Part shown: positions 54,320 through 64,000 of the stretch, piece by piece
Layout: each line of letters opens with the position of its first letter
How positions within the stretch are numbered: position 1 is the first letter of the stretch
From: Prillingera fragicola
Lineage: Eukaryota > Basidiomycota > Tremellomycetes > Trichosporonales > Trichosporonaceae
DNA: 64,000 nt
Assembly: GCA_002335605.1 (NCBI GenBank)
Contig: BEDY01000001.1
Coordinates: 372,001 to 436,000 of the forward strand
Direction of reading: 5' to 3'
Position numbers and translations under genes: made by a program
Notes under the pieces: model-generated
The model's input: the letters and a program-made list of their open reading frames with translations, nothing else
Databases searched by the model: none
What the model was told of the DNA's origin: nothing

Positions 54320-56410
54320 ACCTGAGATTCTGAGATTCCTCAATGACTACCCTCACTAGACTTATCAAGAACCGGCAGATCAGCAGAGACATCGATCTCG
54401 TGGCGTAAACAAAAAAGTCATCCGACACAAATGACGCCAACTGGCGTGCGCACGCAGCTGCGCCAGATCCCTGTATGTACAGAAAACTTTTGGTCACCTC
54501 CGGCATTGTACCATAGGTAGTGTGAATAGAGATGCGAATGCTCTGCTCGGGTGCTTGGAGGCCGAGCAACGTACTATTAGACTGTGCCGCCGAGCCACTC
54601 TAGCTTGGCGGAGGCGACAGGTTCTACCGCACTTCAAAGGCTAGTGCGTGCTATCAGGCGCGCAACCGGTGATCCTCACCGCTCTCGGAGGCTGAGCAGA
54701 GTACGACGGCGCGGTGAGCAATGGACGTTGACTTGGCATTGGTGGGCCGCAGATATGTGAAGACGCTGGGTTGCCGGGTCGTTCCCGGCTGTTCGACATG
54801 TCCTGAAGGGGTGGAGCATAGAGCCATAAACTGTATATGCACCAAGCACATCCTAGATCCCATCCAGCCCACCTGTAAAGCATATTGCACTCTGGGTTAC
54901 TCGCTTCGGGAGAGCGAGCGGCGCACTACTCTCCTCGTCACCTAGAATGGGGTTGCTCCAGGGCTCATCTGGGGGGCACGTATCCGCCGAGATCTTGTGC
55001 GGCTGGCGCACGTTATGCAAAAAGCCCCATAGAGAACGCCACAGGATGTACAATCCGCTCCCGACGCCGAGCTTATCGCCTCCTGGTCCCTATGGCTTTG
55101 TCGGCTGCTTTTTCCGCCCCACGCACGACGAGGTCTTGTTATGTGCGTACGTGCATGCTTTCCCTTTTTTTCAGTGTGGACAAAGCCGGAGCAGGTTGCG
55201 TATGCAGATTGCGTGTGATGGGATCGAAGACGCGGGAAGTCTGCAGCGCCACACTATCTTTCGTCATGACCGTACCGTTGCGTTGGGTGTTGCGGTGGCG
55301 TTTATCTGTGGCGCCGGGAGGGTGCTCGCCTGAGGCAGGGAGACGTCTACTGCGGGCGTGGTGGCGCGGTTGGGCTACTAGCTACTGGGAAGCATGGTGG
55401 TCACTGCAAATGGTGCATCGTGTGGTTCATGCCACATCATGTGCAGCAACATGGAGTTCATTCACCGAAGATAGCGCTCTTGTGCAACCAACGAGCCAGG
55501 AATGCCGACCATTGTTAACCATGCTGCCGCCCATCCCAAGGAAAACAATTCTTTGATTATATCGCGGCATGCTGCTGACTTCGATCATTACATAACTGCC
55601 ATTGGATCGGTTAGGTGGGGATCCCAATGTAGCCACGCGCTGCCTGACTGAGGAGCACGCTTTACACGAGGTCATACACGAGTGAGATCGAGCACTCACT
55701 CCACTCTGCGTTGCTGCAGCTCTGTGATCTCAAGGTTCAGGAACAAGCATCGCAGAGGGTAGTCCAAGCCGCGCATTGTGGCTGGTCGCTCCGTGGCGCG
55801 CGCGACTGCATGCACTGCATGCAGAGGGACAAGTTGAATGTCACCGCATGCCTTTTTTCTGCCTGCGGCGCTCTCGCTCAGGTCCTGGGCCAGGAGAATG
55901 ACCATTTGTTCCGAAGGAAAGAAAAGGTTGCCAGCGCAGGGGCAAGAGACGACAAGGCACAAAAAGGAAAAACAAAGTGGCAGCACGTGAACCAACGGCC
56001 GTTGCTCGTTCAGAGTTCGACGCTAGCGTCGCCGGGGCCGCAGTCGCCGTTCGTGTGTTCTGGCACACAAAAGGTACTTGTTTGGCATCGCTCCACCGTC
56101 TCTCCAGCTCTCCAAGCCCTCTAGCGGGAAGGGGCACCGGGCTTTGTGCTTTTGCGGTCCCTTGGGTCAACGCCCCAGCGACGCCAGGTGGCAACAGCCC
56201 AGTGTGGCATGCGTGTGCCGATGGTCGGCGTGGCCTGCGCCAGCAACGGACAAACAGCTAGCGTGTATGCATGGCCGATAAATAAAAGCTATAGTCCCAA
56301 CATGACGACACGATAAATAGAACGGATAGGATAGAGAGTCCCAAGGACAATGGACAGGGATACAATCGCGCCACGGCCACAGCCGCGCGCTCTACAATCG
56401 CCAGGGGGGT
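54320..56410. other. 2.1 kb non-coding gap between convergent genes
   Basis: 3' flanks of the GAR-domain gene and the homeobox gene. The longest open frame (54885-55556, plus) is Cys/Trp/Arg rich with no motif and is judged spurious. A 19-bp palindrome (CTGCATGCA-C-TGCATGCAG) lies at 55806-55824. No repeat family or RNA gene recognised. Confidence 0.5.
55806..55824. repeat. 19-bp palindrome with 9-bp arms
   Basis: CTGCATGCA, one base, TGCATGCAG in the convergent gap; perfect symmetry. Confidence 0.7.
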
Positions 56411-59168
56411 TTATACAAGGACATTGACAGTGTCCGAGCCAGAGTCGTTGGTGAGCTCGGCGAGGAACGCCAACTGGTCCTTGTCTAGTGAGGGGTCTTG
56501 GAGGTCAAACCCAAGGTCAAAGTCGGAGGGAAAGTTGAGGGTGTCAGCCCCCGACGCCGAGTTGCTCGACGATGGAAAGTCGCCCCCGTTCGTGTACGCG
56601 GTGGGCTCGGGAAGAGAGGGGAGGGTAGAAGGGAGCGTGCCGTAGTCGTTGTTCCTAAAGTCGTTCAAATCGTTAAACTCGTTGTTGCCCGCGTTCGTGT
56701 ATTGTGCGAGTGTGTCAGAGTACGAGTACATTGACTGGCGAGAGGGAACAGGCGGAGGAGGCATGAGAGTCTGGCCGACCTGCTGGTGCGCTGATGGCGA
56801 GGGGCCTTCACTAGGGACAGCAGACGATGCAATGGGCGAGTTGTCCACGGCAGGGAGGTAGGGACCACCACCCTGGCCAGGAGTCGATGACACGAGCCCA
56901 GCCGAGAGCGGTGGCTGATCGTACATGCTGCTGCGGCTCGAATCGGCAGACTGAGAATATGCCGATGCGAGGGGTGACGGCGGTACCAGCGACGAGGTCG
57001 AATTTCCACCGTGAGGCGTAAAGGAGTTGCCCGAGATGCCAAGGAGACCAATGTTGTGCAGCAGATCGGCTGGTGCGGATGCACGACGAATGTCGGGGTC
57101 AAAGCCAGAGGGGCCAAACGATGTCCAGTCGACCTCGCTGCCGCCCTCGGTAGCAGTACCCTCGGTGCCGTTGGTGGTCGTACTGTTGACACTGGCGATA
57201 CTGCCGAGACGGCCGCGCTGCAGAGCCATAAAGAGCGCGTGCTGTGAGTCGCCCTTGTCCAAGGTTGCGCTTCCCGGAAGAGACTGCGTGTGGTCCATGC
57301 TGGGCGCTGCTGATCCGAACGAGAATGTGGGGTTCGGCAGGGGGGAGTTGGGAGCAAAAGCACCCAGACCAGGGTTGAGCGAGTACTGGAGCATCGGGTC
57401 GGCCTGAGGAACCGATAGCAGCTGTGCCTCTGTAAAGCCGTTCGAAGGGGAAATGAAGCCGCCAGTGGCCCGAAGGGCAGGGTCGATCTCTGAATCCTGG
57501 TCCTTGATTGGGCTGAGCTCTCTGGGTGGCCTGTTCGAGGGAGGCTGGCTGGGGACGGGATGGACGTAGGAAGCATTTCTCGGTGGCGTGAAAGCTGTCG
57601 TCGATATGAGCTGCGCACCACCGCCAGGCATAGAGGCTCGACGAAGTGTGTTGTTGCGCATGGCAGTGAACAACAGAGCGCCGGGCATACGGCCGTTGGG
57701 CGAGATTTTTGGGCTTGGCAATGCTGATCTTGATGCGGCGGCAGCGGCGGCGGCGGCGGCGGGATCCTCATGGTGGGTAATGATCTGCGTGGGGTAAGGC
57801 TGGCTGTTTCGCCTTGCGGCAGCAGCGAGACCCATTGGCGAGTTGCCAACAGACGACGATTGGTACGGCGCCTGACCCATCTGCATTCGTCGCTTGGCGG
57901 CCCACTGTTCGATGGAAACCTCGTCTCCGCCGGCCAGCGACACGCGGCGGCCCATGTTCAGCCGGTCCACATTGGACAGAATGGGATGCTGACGCTTGAA
58001 CTCATTGCTAGACGAGGGCCGTGACGGGATAGACTCAAAGGAAGGAACGGAAGACTGCAGCGGTGTAGGGACCGGCGTGGTAGTCGTATGTGTACCATTT
58101 GCCGACTCTGCATTGCTTGTTCCCCCGGGGGTGACGTTGGCCGACGAGCTAGACGACGGGTTCCAGGCGGTGGAGGCCGCTGCGGCGTTGCCACCAGGTG
58201 TCGGCGTCGTTGCACCCTTGGCGCCGTCTGTCGAATCTGGGACAGCAGCACCGTTTTTCGCCGCTTCCTTTTTCGCGTCGGCTGCGGCTGCCTCGCGAGC
58301 CTTTTCCTGATTCTTAATCTTTGCGCGGCTGAGATAAGGTTAGGGAGGCTTTTCGACGCCACTCAATTGAAGAGAAACTCACCGGTTCTGGAACCAGACT
58401 TGGACATTGCGTTTGGTTATTCCTAGTTCTGAAGCAAGCCACTCGCGAAGGGCGTTGTCTGGCCGGGGGTTGATGCTGAACCAATGCTCGAGAACGCGTA
58501 GTTGTTCAGGTGTTGTCCGACGGCGATGCTTGACCTGCGAGATCGTTAGTAACGGGTGGCGTGAACAGTGTGGCTTAACTCACCTCGAGATTGCCATACA
58601 ATACTGCGCCACTCGACTCGTCAAAGTCTTCCTCCCATTGCTCTCCGTGCCACCCTCCTCCATCCATGACAAACTGTGGTGCTCCTCCAAACCTGAAGTC
58701 TTGAACGTGCGTTGCCATGTACGCGGGCGCGACCTGGCCGACAGCGGGGTAAAACTGGACGGGGACCCCATACTGTTGCGGTTGCCTTGGCTGACCACCT
58801 TGAACGGCGTACTGGGCCATGGCGGGGACGGGCTGCTGGCCTGCCATCATGACGCCGGGTTGCATACCTGGTTGCATGCCGCCGGCCATGTGCTGCTGGA
58901 GGTGGTGGACCTGGGGGATGCCTTCAACCGACTGGCGCATAGAAGGCTCGCCGGCACCCGCTGCCATGTAGCCTGCGTTCATGGGAACGTTGGCTTGCTG
59001 CTGGTGCACGATGCCGTTGGGCATGACTCCGGGGGCCGATCCGGGAAGACCTGCCGCATAGGTGATGGGCATTCTGCTGCCAGAGTTCACATAGGTGACT
59101 GTCTGGACAGTGTACTCGGAGTTGCCGTTGGCTCCCGAGTCGGGGCCGTAACTGACTGCGCCCGACAT
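56411..59168 (-). CDS. Homeobox transcription factor
   Basis: Predicted 884 residues from exons 59168-58584, 58534-58383 and 58328-56411. Residues 196-252 are a typical 60-residue homeodomain: RRRTTPEQLRVLEHWF, then ITKRNVQVWFQNRRAKIKNQ with Gln at position 50 and Asn at 51 of the recognition helix, which predicts TAATTG/TAATTA-like sites. The second intron splits WFQNR/R in the usual place. The N-terminal 195 residues are Gln/Gly/Pro rich (GQQPVPAMAQYAVQGGQP), the C-terminal 600 residues are Ser/Pro rich with a ten-alanine run and end in an acidic hydrophobic segment (LNFPSDFDLGFDLQDPSL), a likely activation domain. Similar to single-homeodomain regulators of basidiomycetes; not a mating-type HD protein by its neighbourhood. 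The exact orthologue is not assigned. Confidence 0.9.
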
Positions 59169-61341
59169 TGCTTGCAGGTTAAGAGAAGCGACGCTCCGTG
59201 GACACTTTGGAAAGTGTGCCGGCGAGCGCGTTCAGAAGTCGTGGGAGAAGGTGTGGAATGTCGACGGTTCAGACTTGATGAAACGGTCACGCACTCTTCC
59301 TGGGCAAGGGGAAGATTGGAAGCGGAGAAGGGGAGGCGGAAAGAAGAAGGCGGAGCGCTTCACTATCGGCGGCTTGTGTTGGCGATGGCGGGTGGCCCCT
59401 AAAGCCGGAACAGTGCCGTCTAGATACCGCGGCGAGGGGATGAGCGGACGGCGGATCCCACGATGTTGGAGCGGCGTAGACGGTCAAGATGTATATACAA
59501 TATAGGGAAGTGGATGGAGAAAACCCGGTCCCTAGCAGCGGCCGATGCGGAAATGACCACAGAGGAGAGATGGCCGGTGGGGAAGAGGAGGCAAGTGGTC
59601 GGGGGATGGAGAGGGATGCCTTGGCCCTAAAGTCGTGGTGTTGCGTGGTTTGCGCCGTGTGTCTTGGCGGGCAAAGAGCACAGGAGAACCCCAGCAGCCA
59701 GTTGGCAACGGTGCAGGGGTATGTGAGGGCAGCAAAAGGCGATTGAATGCACGCAGCCCAGGCCAATCAAGGATGCGTTGCACGTTGGAACGATTTTCTC
59801 CAAAGGACGTGAGGGACGAGATGTTGAAAAAGGCAGGTCGAGTACCACTCAAGGCAGCCAACGGGGGTTGCAGAAAAAAGGCGGGGGAGGAAGACGAAGT
59901 GCGCCCCGAAGAAGTCTAGTCGGTGTAGAGAAGGAAAAGGACACAACGGAGGAGAGGAGACGGGGGAGCCAACGGTGTGTTCGCTGGTGACCGAGTGGAG
60001 GAAGGAGTCCAAGGTGTGGGTGGGTGGGGTGGTATGGGTCGCTGACCCCGGCACGACGGCGGCGGCGGGGGAGGGAAGGGGGGACCGTTCGGGGGCAAGG
60101 AGTCGGTGGGTGGGTGGGTGTGGGAGGAGGTGGAACAGGTTTCTAAGGGTTCCGGACCCAGGGCAGGCTCTGTCGTGGGTGGGAATGGAGTAGAACAGGG
60201 CACATTGACAGTGATCAGTGACCCACCGACCGAGCTTGGCTGCAGGTGCCCGCCGCCGGCCGTAGTGGAAAAGAGTTGCATCGAGGCATGCTGTTGCGGA
60301 GCTTCCGGGCCTTCCGGGAGAGCACATTATGTGCACAGAGGGCATGCAAGAGGGGGCAAGAGCCAAAAAAGCCCACGGCAGTGCACTTGCTGCAGCTCAC
60401 CCGCCGCCGTCCTTCTTCCTGGGCCCTGCAATGCCGGACTCCCCCCCTGCCCCCTAAGGGTAGTGTCTAGCTCGTCCCTGGCGTCGACGCCTCTGCTATT
60501 CTGTGAAGGATATTTCCTATCCCTGTCCTTGCACATCCCTGCCGCTCAACCTTGACTCGCTCGAATCGACATCATCCTCTCGTCATTTGCCCTCGAGGTG
60601 ACTGCTTCTCTCGCCCAAACCCATATTCGGTAACTGCAATACGGGCATGTAGCGAGAGAAGGCAAAGATGCATCCGCACTTTGACAGAACAGTCTGCCCC
60701 GGCCCGCACGAACAGCTGATCTTCCCAATCACTGGCTCGGTACTACCGCGGCAGCTGCGCAGCAGCGTATGCGCATAAGCTGCCTCTCAACTCAAAATCA
60801 TCGACGACCAGTAAGAGTGACCAGTAAGATGAATGGCCAGGGCGATGCCTCTACTCGCTTCGCCCTGATGAGCGCTGGTCATCCAATAATGCTCGCGGGT
60901 GGCGACGGTTTCCAAGTCCATTAAGAGCACGCTACCAACGCTTGGCGCGATCCGCAAGGGCAATTGGGTGGTGCCTCGGTCACGGCCCGGGGTGTGGGTG
61001 GAGATCTCCACTTTGGAACATCAAGGCCGCAGCACACCGCAGCTCTGCAGAGTGTTGCGGGCCGCTGATCCGCTGACCTGGCTTGTTGGAGTGGCGGCTA
61101 GGCTGATGCACAATGAGGAACAGCAGCAACCTTTGCCCCTGAAAGCAAGAGCAAGTCTTTGATGGTATCTCTGGATCTGACTGTTACCTCCCTTGCGACC
61201 AGAGGCGGTGGTTGTCGGCAGGTCTGGCATGTGGCATGTGTTATAGAACCACGACTCGTAGCTTGTTGCAGAACCACAACTGATGTGCGGATCTACTGCT
61301 TGCACCTGTCTGTGCTGGTGAGTGCTGCCACTTGTTGCTCT
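59169..61341. other. Long upstream region of the homeobox gene
   Basis: 2.2 kb. Read on the minus strand it is CT-rich and may be a long 5' leader, possibly with introns, as for other fungal regulators. GGGTGGGT tracts on the plus strand at about 60018-60033 and 60105-60124 could form G-quadruplexes. No confident gene. Confidence 0.5.
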
Positions 61342-61698
61342 TCATGACACGATGTGACCTTGTCCCGCGACGACGAGCACGGCGGCCCCCGGCGGCGACT
61401 CCAGCGTGTCCACCAGGGACTCGAGGTTGTCCGCGACCTGCGGAGCGTCGCTGCCCAGCACCATACGCGCCTCCCCATCCGCAGCGGCCTCGACAGCAAT
61501 GCGCACACGCCGCGAGACACCATTGCGCTCAGAGTCGGCGCGCCCCGGCACCAGCCACACTCGAGGGGTACACGCCGCGGCAATCAGGTCGTCGGCGGCT
61601 GCGACGCCAAAGTGGGCGAGCACATTCTCCTGCCAGCGCACGATCGGCACGCCGTTGCCCGTCGCCGTCAGCACGGACGCGAGCGTGGTCTCGCGCAT
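61342..61698 (-). CDS. Hypothetical 118-residue protein
   Basis: From ATG 61698 (the frame extends upstream to 61860). Sequence is Ala/Val/Arg rich but alternates hydrophobic and polar segments like a folded protein: RETTLASVLTATGNGVPIVRW, AAADDLIAAACTPRVWLVPG, RMVLGSDAPQVADNLESLVDTL, AAVLVVAGQGHIV. No family recognised; GSDAPQVADNLESL is not enough to assign a function. It lies antisense to a longer plus-strand frame (61354-61887) that looks random. Could be the last exon of a spliced gene, or spurious. Confidence 0.35.
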   Translation of the reverse strand: MRETTLASVLTATGNGVPIVRWQENVLAHFGVAAADDLIAAACTPRVWLVPGRADSERNGVSRRVRIAVEAAADGEARMVLGSDAPQVADNLESLVDTLESPPGAAVLVVAGQGHIVS

Positions 61699-62223
61699 AG
61701 CCCACCGCCCCTCGTGACCGAGCAGCCGGCCGCACCCACCCGATGCCGCCCACCTGGCTTTCGCGCGGCAATGCACACAAGTACGCCCAGCACACATTTC
61801 ACGCTTGCGGTTGTTCATCTGCGCGAGCCTTCCTTCCGAGGCCCCGAGCATGCTGGCCAAGCCTCGCTGCTGGCTGTCCTACAGTAGTCGCAAAAGGCGC
61901 TGCTCTCGCTGTCTCAGAAGCGGCGTGCACACTCTTGTCTCGTGTGTCTGAACATGTCCGTCTTGGTCAGGTGCCCTGGATCAGGAGGACAGAGAATTAC
62001 GTGTATTTTATATTAGCCGCCACACTACTCGAGCACATGCCTGGATGGTCAGTAGTGCATCCAGCGCCTCTCCTCTTCTCAATCTCTCACTCGGTCTCTC
62101 ACTCGCGCGTGTCTCACAAGCGCTTGCGGCAGAGCGAGCTTCGGTCCCCCAGTCGTGCACACACCACGTTCAGTAGCGGCGACGCTACAGTTCTTATTCA
62201 TTCAACGTTCATCCATCCATGCC
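61699..62223. other. Upstream region of the edge gene
   Basis: 525 bp; CT-rich at 62060-62150 and a CA/TC-rich leader to the ATG at 62224. No gene. Confidence 0.5.
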
Positions 62224-64000
62224 ATGGACATGAACAGTCCTACTCCGCGCAATGTCGGCGACCTGCTACTCCGCGGAGCAGATGTGCCAACCTTCTCCAG
62301 CTTGTCCCATCCGACCAACGACAATGAACGAATCTTCTTCCGGCAGTTTCGTAAATACACTCAAAACATCGTGAAAGGATCGCATGTGCAAGAAAGCGCC
62401 TTGCAGACCGCGGTCGGGGAGCTGTACGCGACGCTTCCAGAGCTCGAGACGCCCGACGTGTCCCTTTCCGTCCTCAACTCCACTGACCTTGCCAACACCA
62501 TCGAAAGTTTCACAAAGTACCGTGTGCCAGCTCTTCTGGTACGATGGAGAGAGGAGGTCAAGACTGTATTGTCATTCAAGCAATCAACAAAGTCTCCACT
62601 CGCGCCGGTCGAGGAGGAGGAGGATGTTGCCATTGTCCCGTCGTCAATAGGCCGCAGTGTTACCCCCTCGCCAGCTGCCCCACGTAGTGCCAGGAAGGGC
62701 CTTTCGACCCAGTCTCGGAAATCTTCCTCCGGGAAGCGGAGCTCCACGAAGTCGAAGTACAAGTCAAAATCGGACACATCCTCGAGGGTCGGCGTGCGCT
62801 CCCCTGATTTTACCATCGCACTGGAACGAGAGGGAAAGCGCAACTTGATCCTGCTCGTCTCGGAGCTCAAAGTGTACAACGTGGTACGTATGGTCTGGCC
62901 ACACGAACCATCTGACAGGCAGACCGCGGCCGACCGGGCAGGGGACATGCTGCCCAAATGGCGCATGGGCATGGGTCAAGAGATCCTCTACCTTTACCAG
63001 TGCTTCCTGTACTGCGGTACTCGGCATGGCCTGTTTATTCTGCGAACATCTTTCTCCCGGCTCTTTGCGGACGATCTGGTGATGTATCTGGAGATTCCAG
63101 CTACGGTCATCAAGACGCTTGCGAACCGAATCGGAGTGGAGGAGACAGCAGACTCGGTCACGATCACCGTACAGCAGCTCTTTGACTGCGGCGACATCCT
63201 GGCACCCTCCATGCCTCACAACTGGCTCGACAGCAGCGGCCAATATAACCGCAAGGCTGTTATCGAATTTTGCGCATACCTCGCTCTTCCACTCACGTAT
63301 CTAGAGTCACTAGCCTTGGAGGACATTGGCGACCGCCTGCCCGATCCCCCAGTCAAACCAGTCCATGCCTTGCCCACAAATACGGGTCTAGACTTCTCGG
63401 GTCCAGACAACGTCTCGACGCCGCCCCTGCCCCTTGACGCGCTCCTCGAGCTCGCATTCCAAGCCCATCCGGACAAGTATCCGCGATGGTGGGTTGACGG
63501 CAAGAAAGAGCTCGTCGCAAGAGGCATGCCAGATGCGCAAGTACCGGTGTCGGCGCGGCCAAAAAGCGATAAGAGCGGGAGTACTGGCGACGGTGGGTCA
63601 GCGGCGGGTTCAGCAAGTGACGGGGGGGCGGGCGGCGACATGGCATCCGACAATGGCGGAGCGGGCAGCAGTGGAGATGGGAAAAGGCGTTCTAGTAAGT
63701 TGTCTGAACTGACATCGCTAACATTAAGCTCAAGACCACGACTACAAGGGCAAGGGCCAGGACAAGAGCAGGCAGATGACCGCCTCTGTTGATCTCCCCA
63801 CGGCGCCACTGTGCGACGACGACGATGGGCTCGAACATACGCGCCGCTGGCTCGAGCAGCAGAGCTCGCACTCCTGGGCCCCTTCGACACCGCCGCGTGG
63901 CCATCTCGATCAGGATGCCCAACTGCGCAAGCTTCCCTCGGCGCCACCTGACCAGAAGCTGGATGTTCTCTCAACACCACCAATGCCAGCGGGCGTCGGC
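62224..64000 (+). CDS. Protein of unknown family with PD-(D/E)XK-like motif (cut by window end)
   Basis: Exons 62224-63694 and 63729-64000 onward; about 580 residues visible and the frame is still open at the edge. The 34-nt intron has GTAAGT and TTAAG borders. After a basic Ser/Lys linker (about 150-205) there is a folded-looking domain: SPDFTIALEREGKRNLILLVSELKVYN (about 208-233), where D and ExK are spaced as in PD-(D/E)XK nuclease-like folds and in the N-terminal part of fungal FunK1-type kinases; then GMGQEILYLYQCFLYCGTRHGLFILRTSFSRLF, TIT VQQLFDCGDILAP region and FCAYLALPLTYLESLALED. From about 440 it is Ser/Gly/Asp rich and disordered. Function is not assigned. Confidence 0.6.

Noticed and set aside
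54885..55556. 223-residue plus-strand frame between convergent genes
   Set aside because: High Cys, Trp and Arg, no domain, and it lies in 3' flanks; long chance frames occur at this GC content.

Overview
The window is nuclear DNA of a basidiomycete fungus, most likely a Tremellomycete yeast of the Trichosporonales type. That placement is an inference from several features: GC-rich coding sequence, nearly every gene split by very short introns (about 34-60 nt) with GTNNGT donors and a CTNAC/CTNAT branch site just before the acceptor, micro-exons of 17-25 nt, a PriA-like secreted protein, and fungal families such as YEA4, RRG7 and SUA5. I reconstructed 27 multi-exon or single-exon genes by hand; two further open reading frames are weaker. 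I saw no tRNA, rRNA, CRISPR array or recognisable transposon.

Layout. 0-6.2 kb: the 5' part of BRX1 (60S ribosome biogenesis, cut by the window edge) and two neighbouring minus-strand paralogues that share a domain, intron positions and a PPxY motif. 6.2-13 kb: mostly non-coding, interrupted by one PriA-like secreted cysteine-rich protein. 13-18.5 kb: a P-loop kinase, a Rab4-type GTPase, and the head-to-head pair RRG7 / PRMT3. 19-22 kb: a PPxY protein and mitochondrial glutaryl-CoA dehydrogenase. 23.4-36.6 kb: a dense housekeeping block (possible Gon7, MAP2, GOS1, a p24 cargo receptor, a SWP73/SMARCD chromatin subunit, RRP36, eL24, SUA5, CCDC174). 36.9-49 kb: a glycine-rich RNA-binding protein, a small tail-anchored protein, YEA4, mitochondrial uL2m, TSC13, a CCDC130/Saf4 splicing factor and OMA1. 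49-59 kb: a 1669-residue protein with a GAS2-related domain, a 2.1 kb gap, and a homeobox transcription factor with a long upstream region. 62.2 kb to the end: a protein of unknown family with a PD-(D/E)XK-like motif, cut by the window edge.

Genes that work together. Ribosome biogenesis and translation: BRX1, RRP36, eL24, PRMT3 (known to modify uS5 in other fungi), MAP2. tRNA t6A: SUA5 plus a candidate Gon7. Mitochondrion: RRG7, glutaryl-CoA dehydrogenase, uL2m, OMA1. Secretory and membrane system: GOS1, p24, Rab4, YEA4, TSC13. Splicing: CCDC130/Saf4, CCDC174. The main unusual points are the duplicated PPxY gene pair, a possible hidden C-terminal tail in a third PPxY gene, the zinc-finger-less PRMT3 starting 36 bp from RRG7, a stop-free 48-nt intron inside the zinc site of a splicing factor gene, an identical 13-mer in two mitochondrial gene promoters, and the unassigned gene at the right edge.
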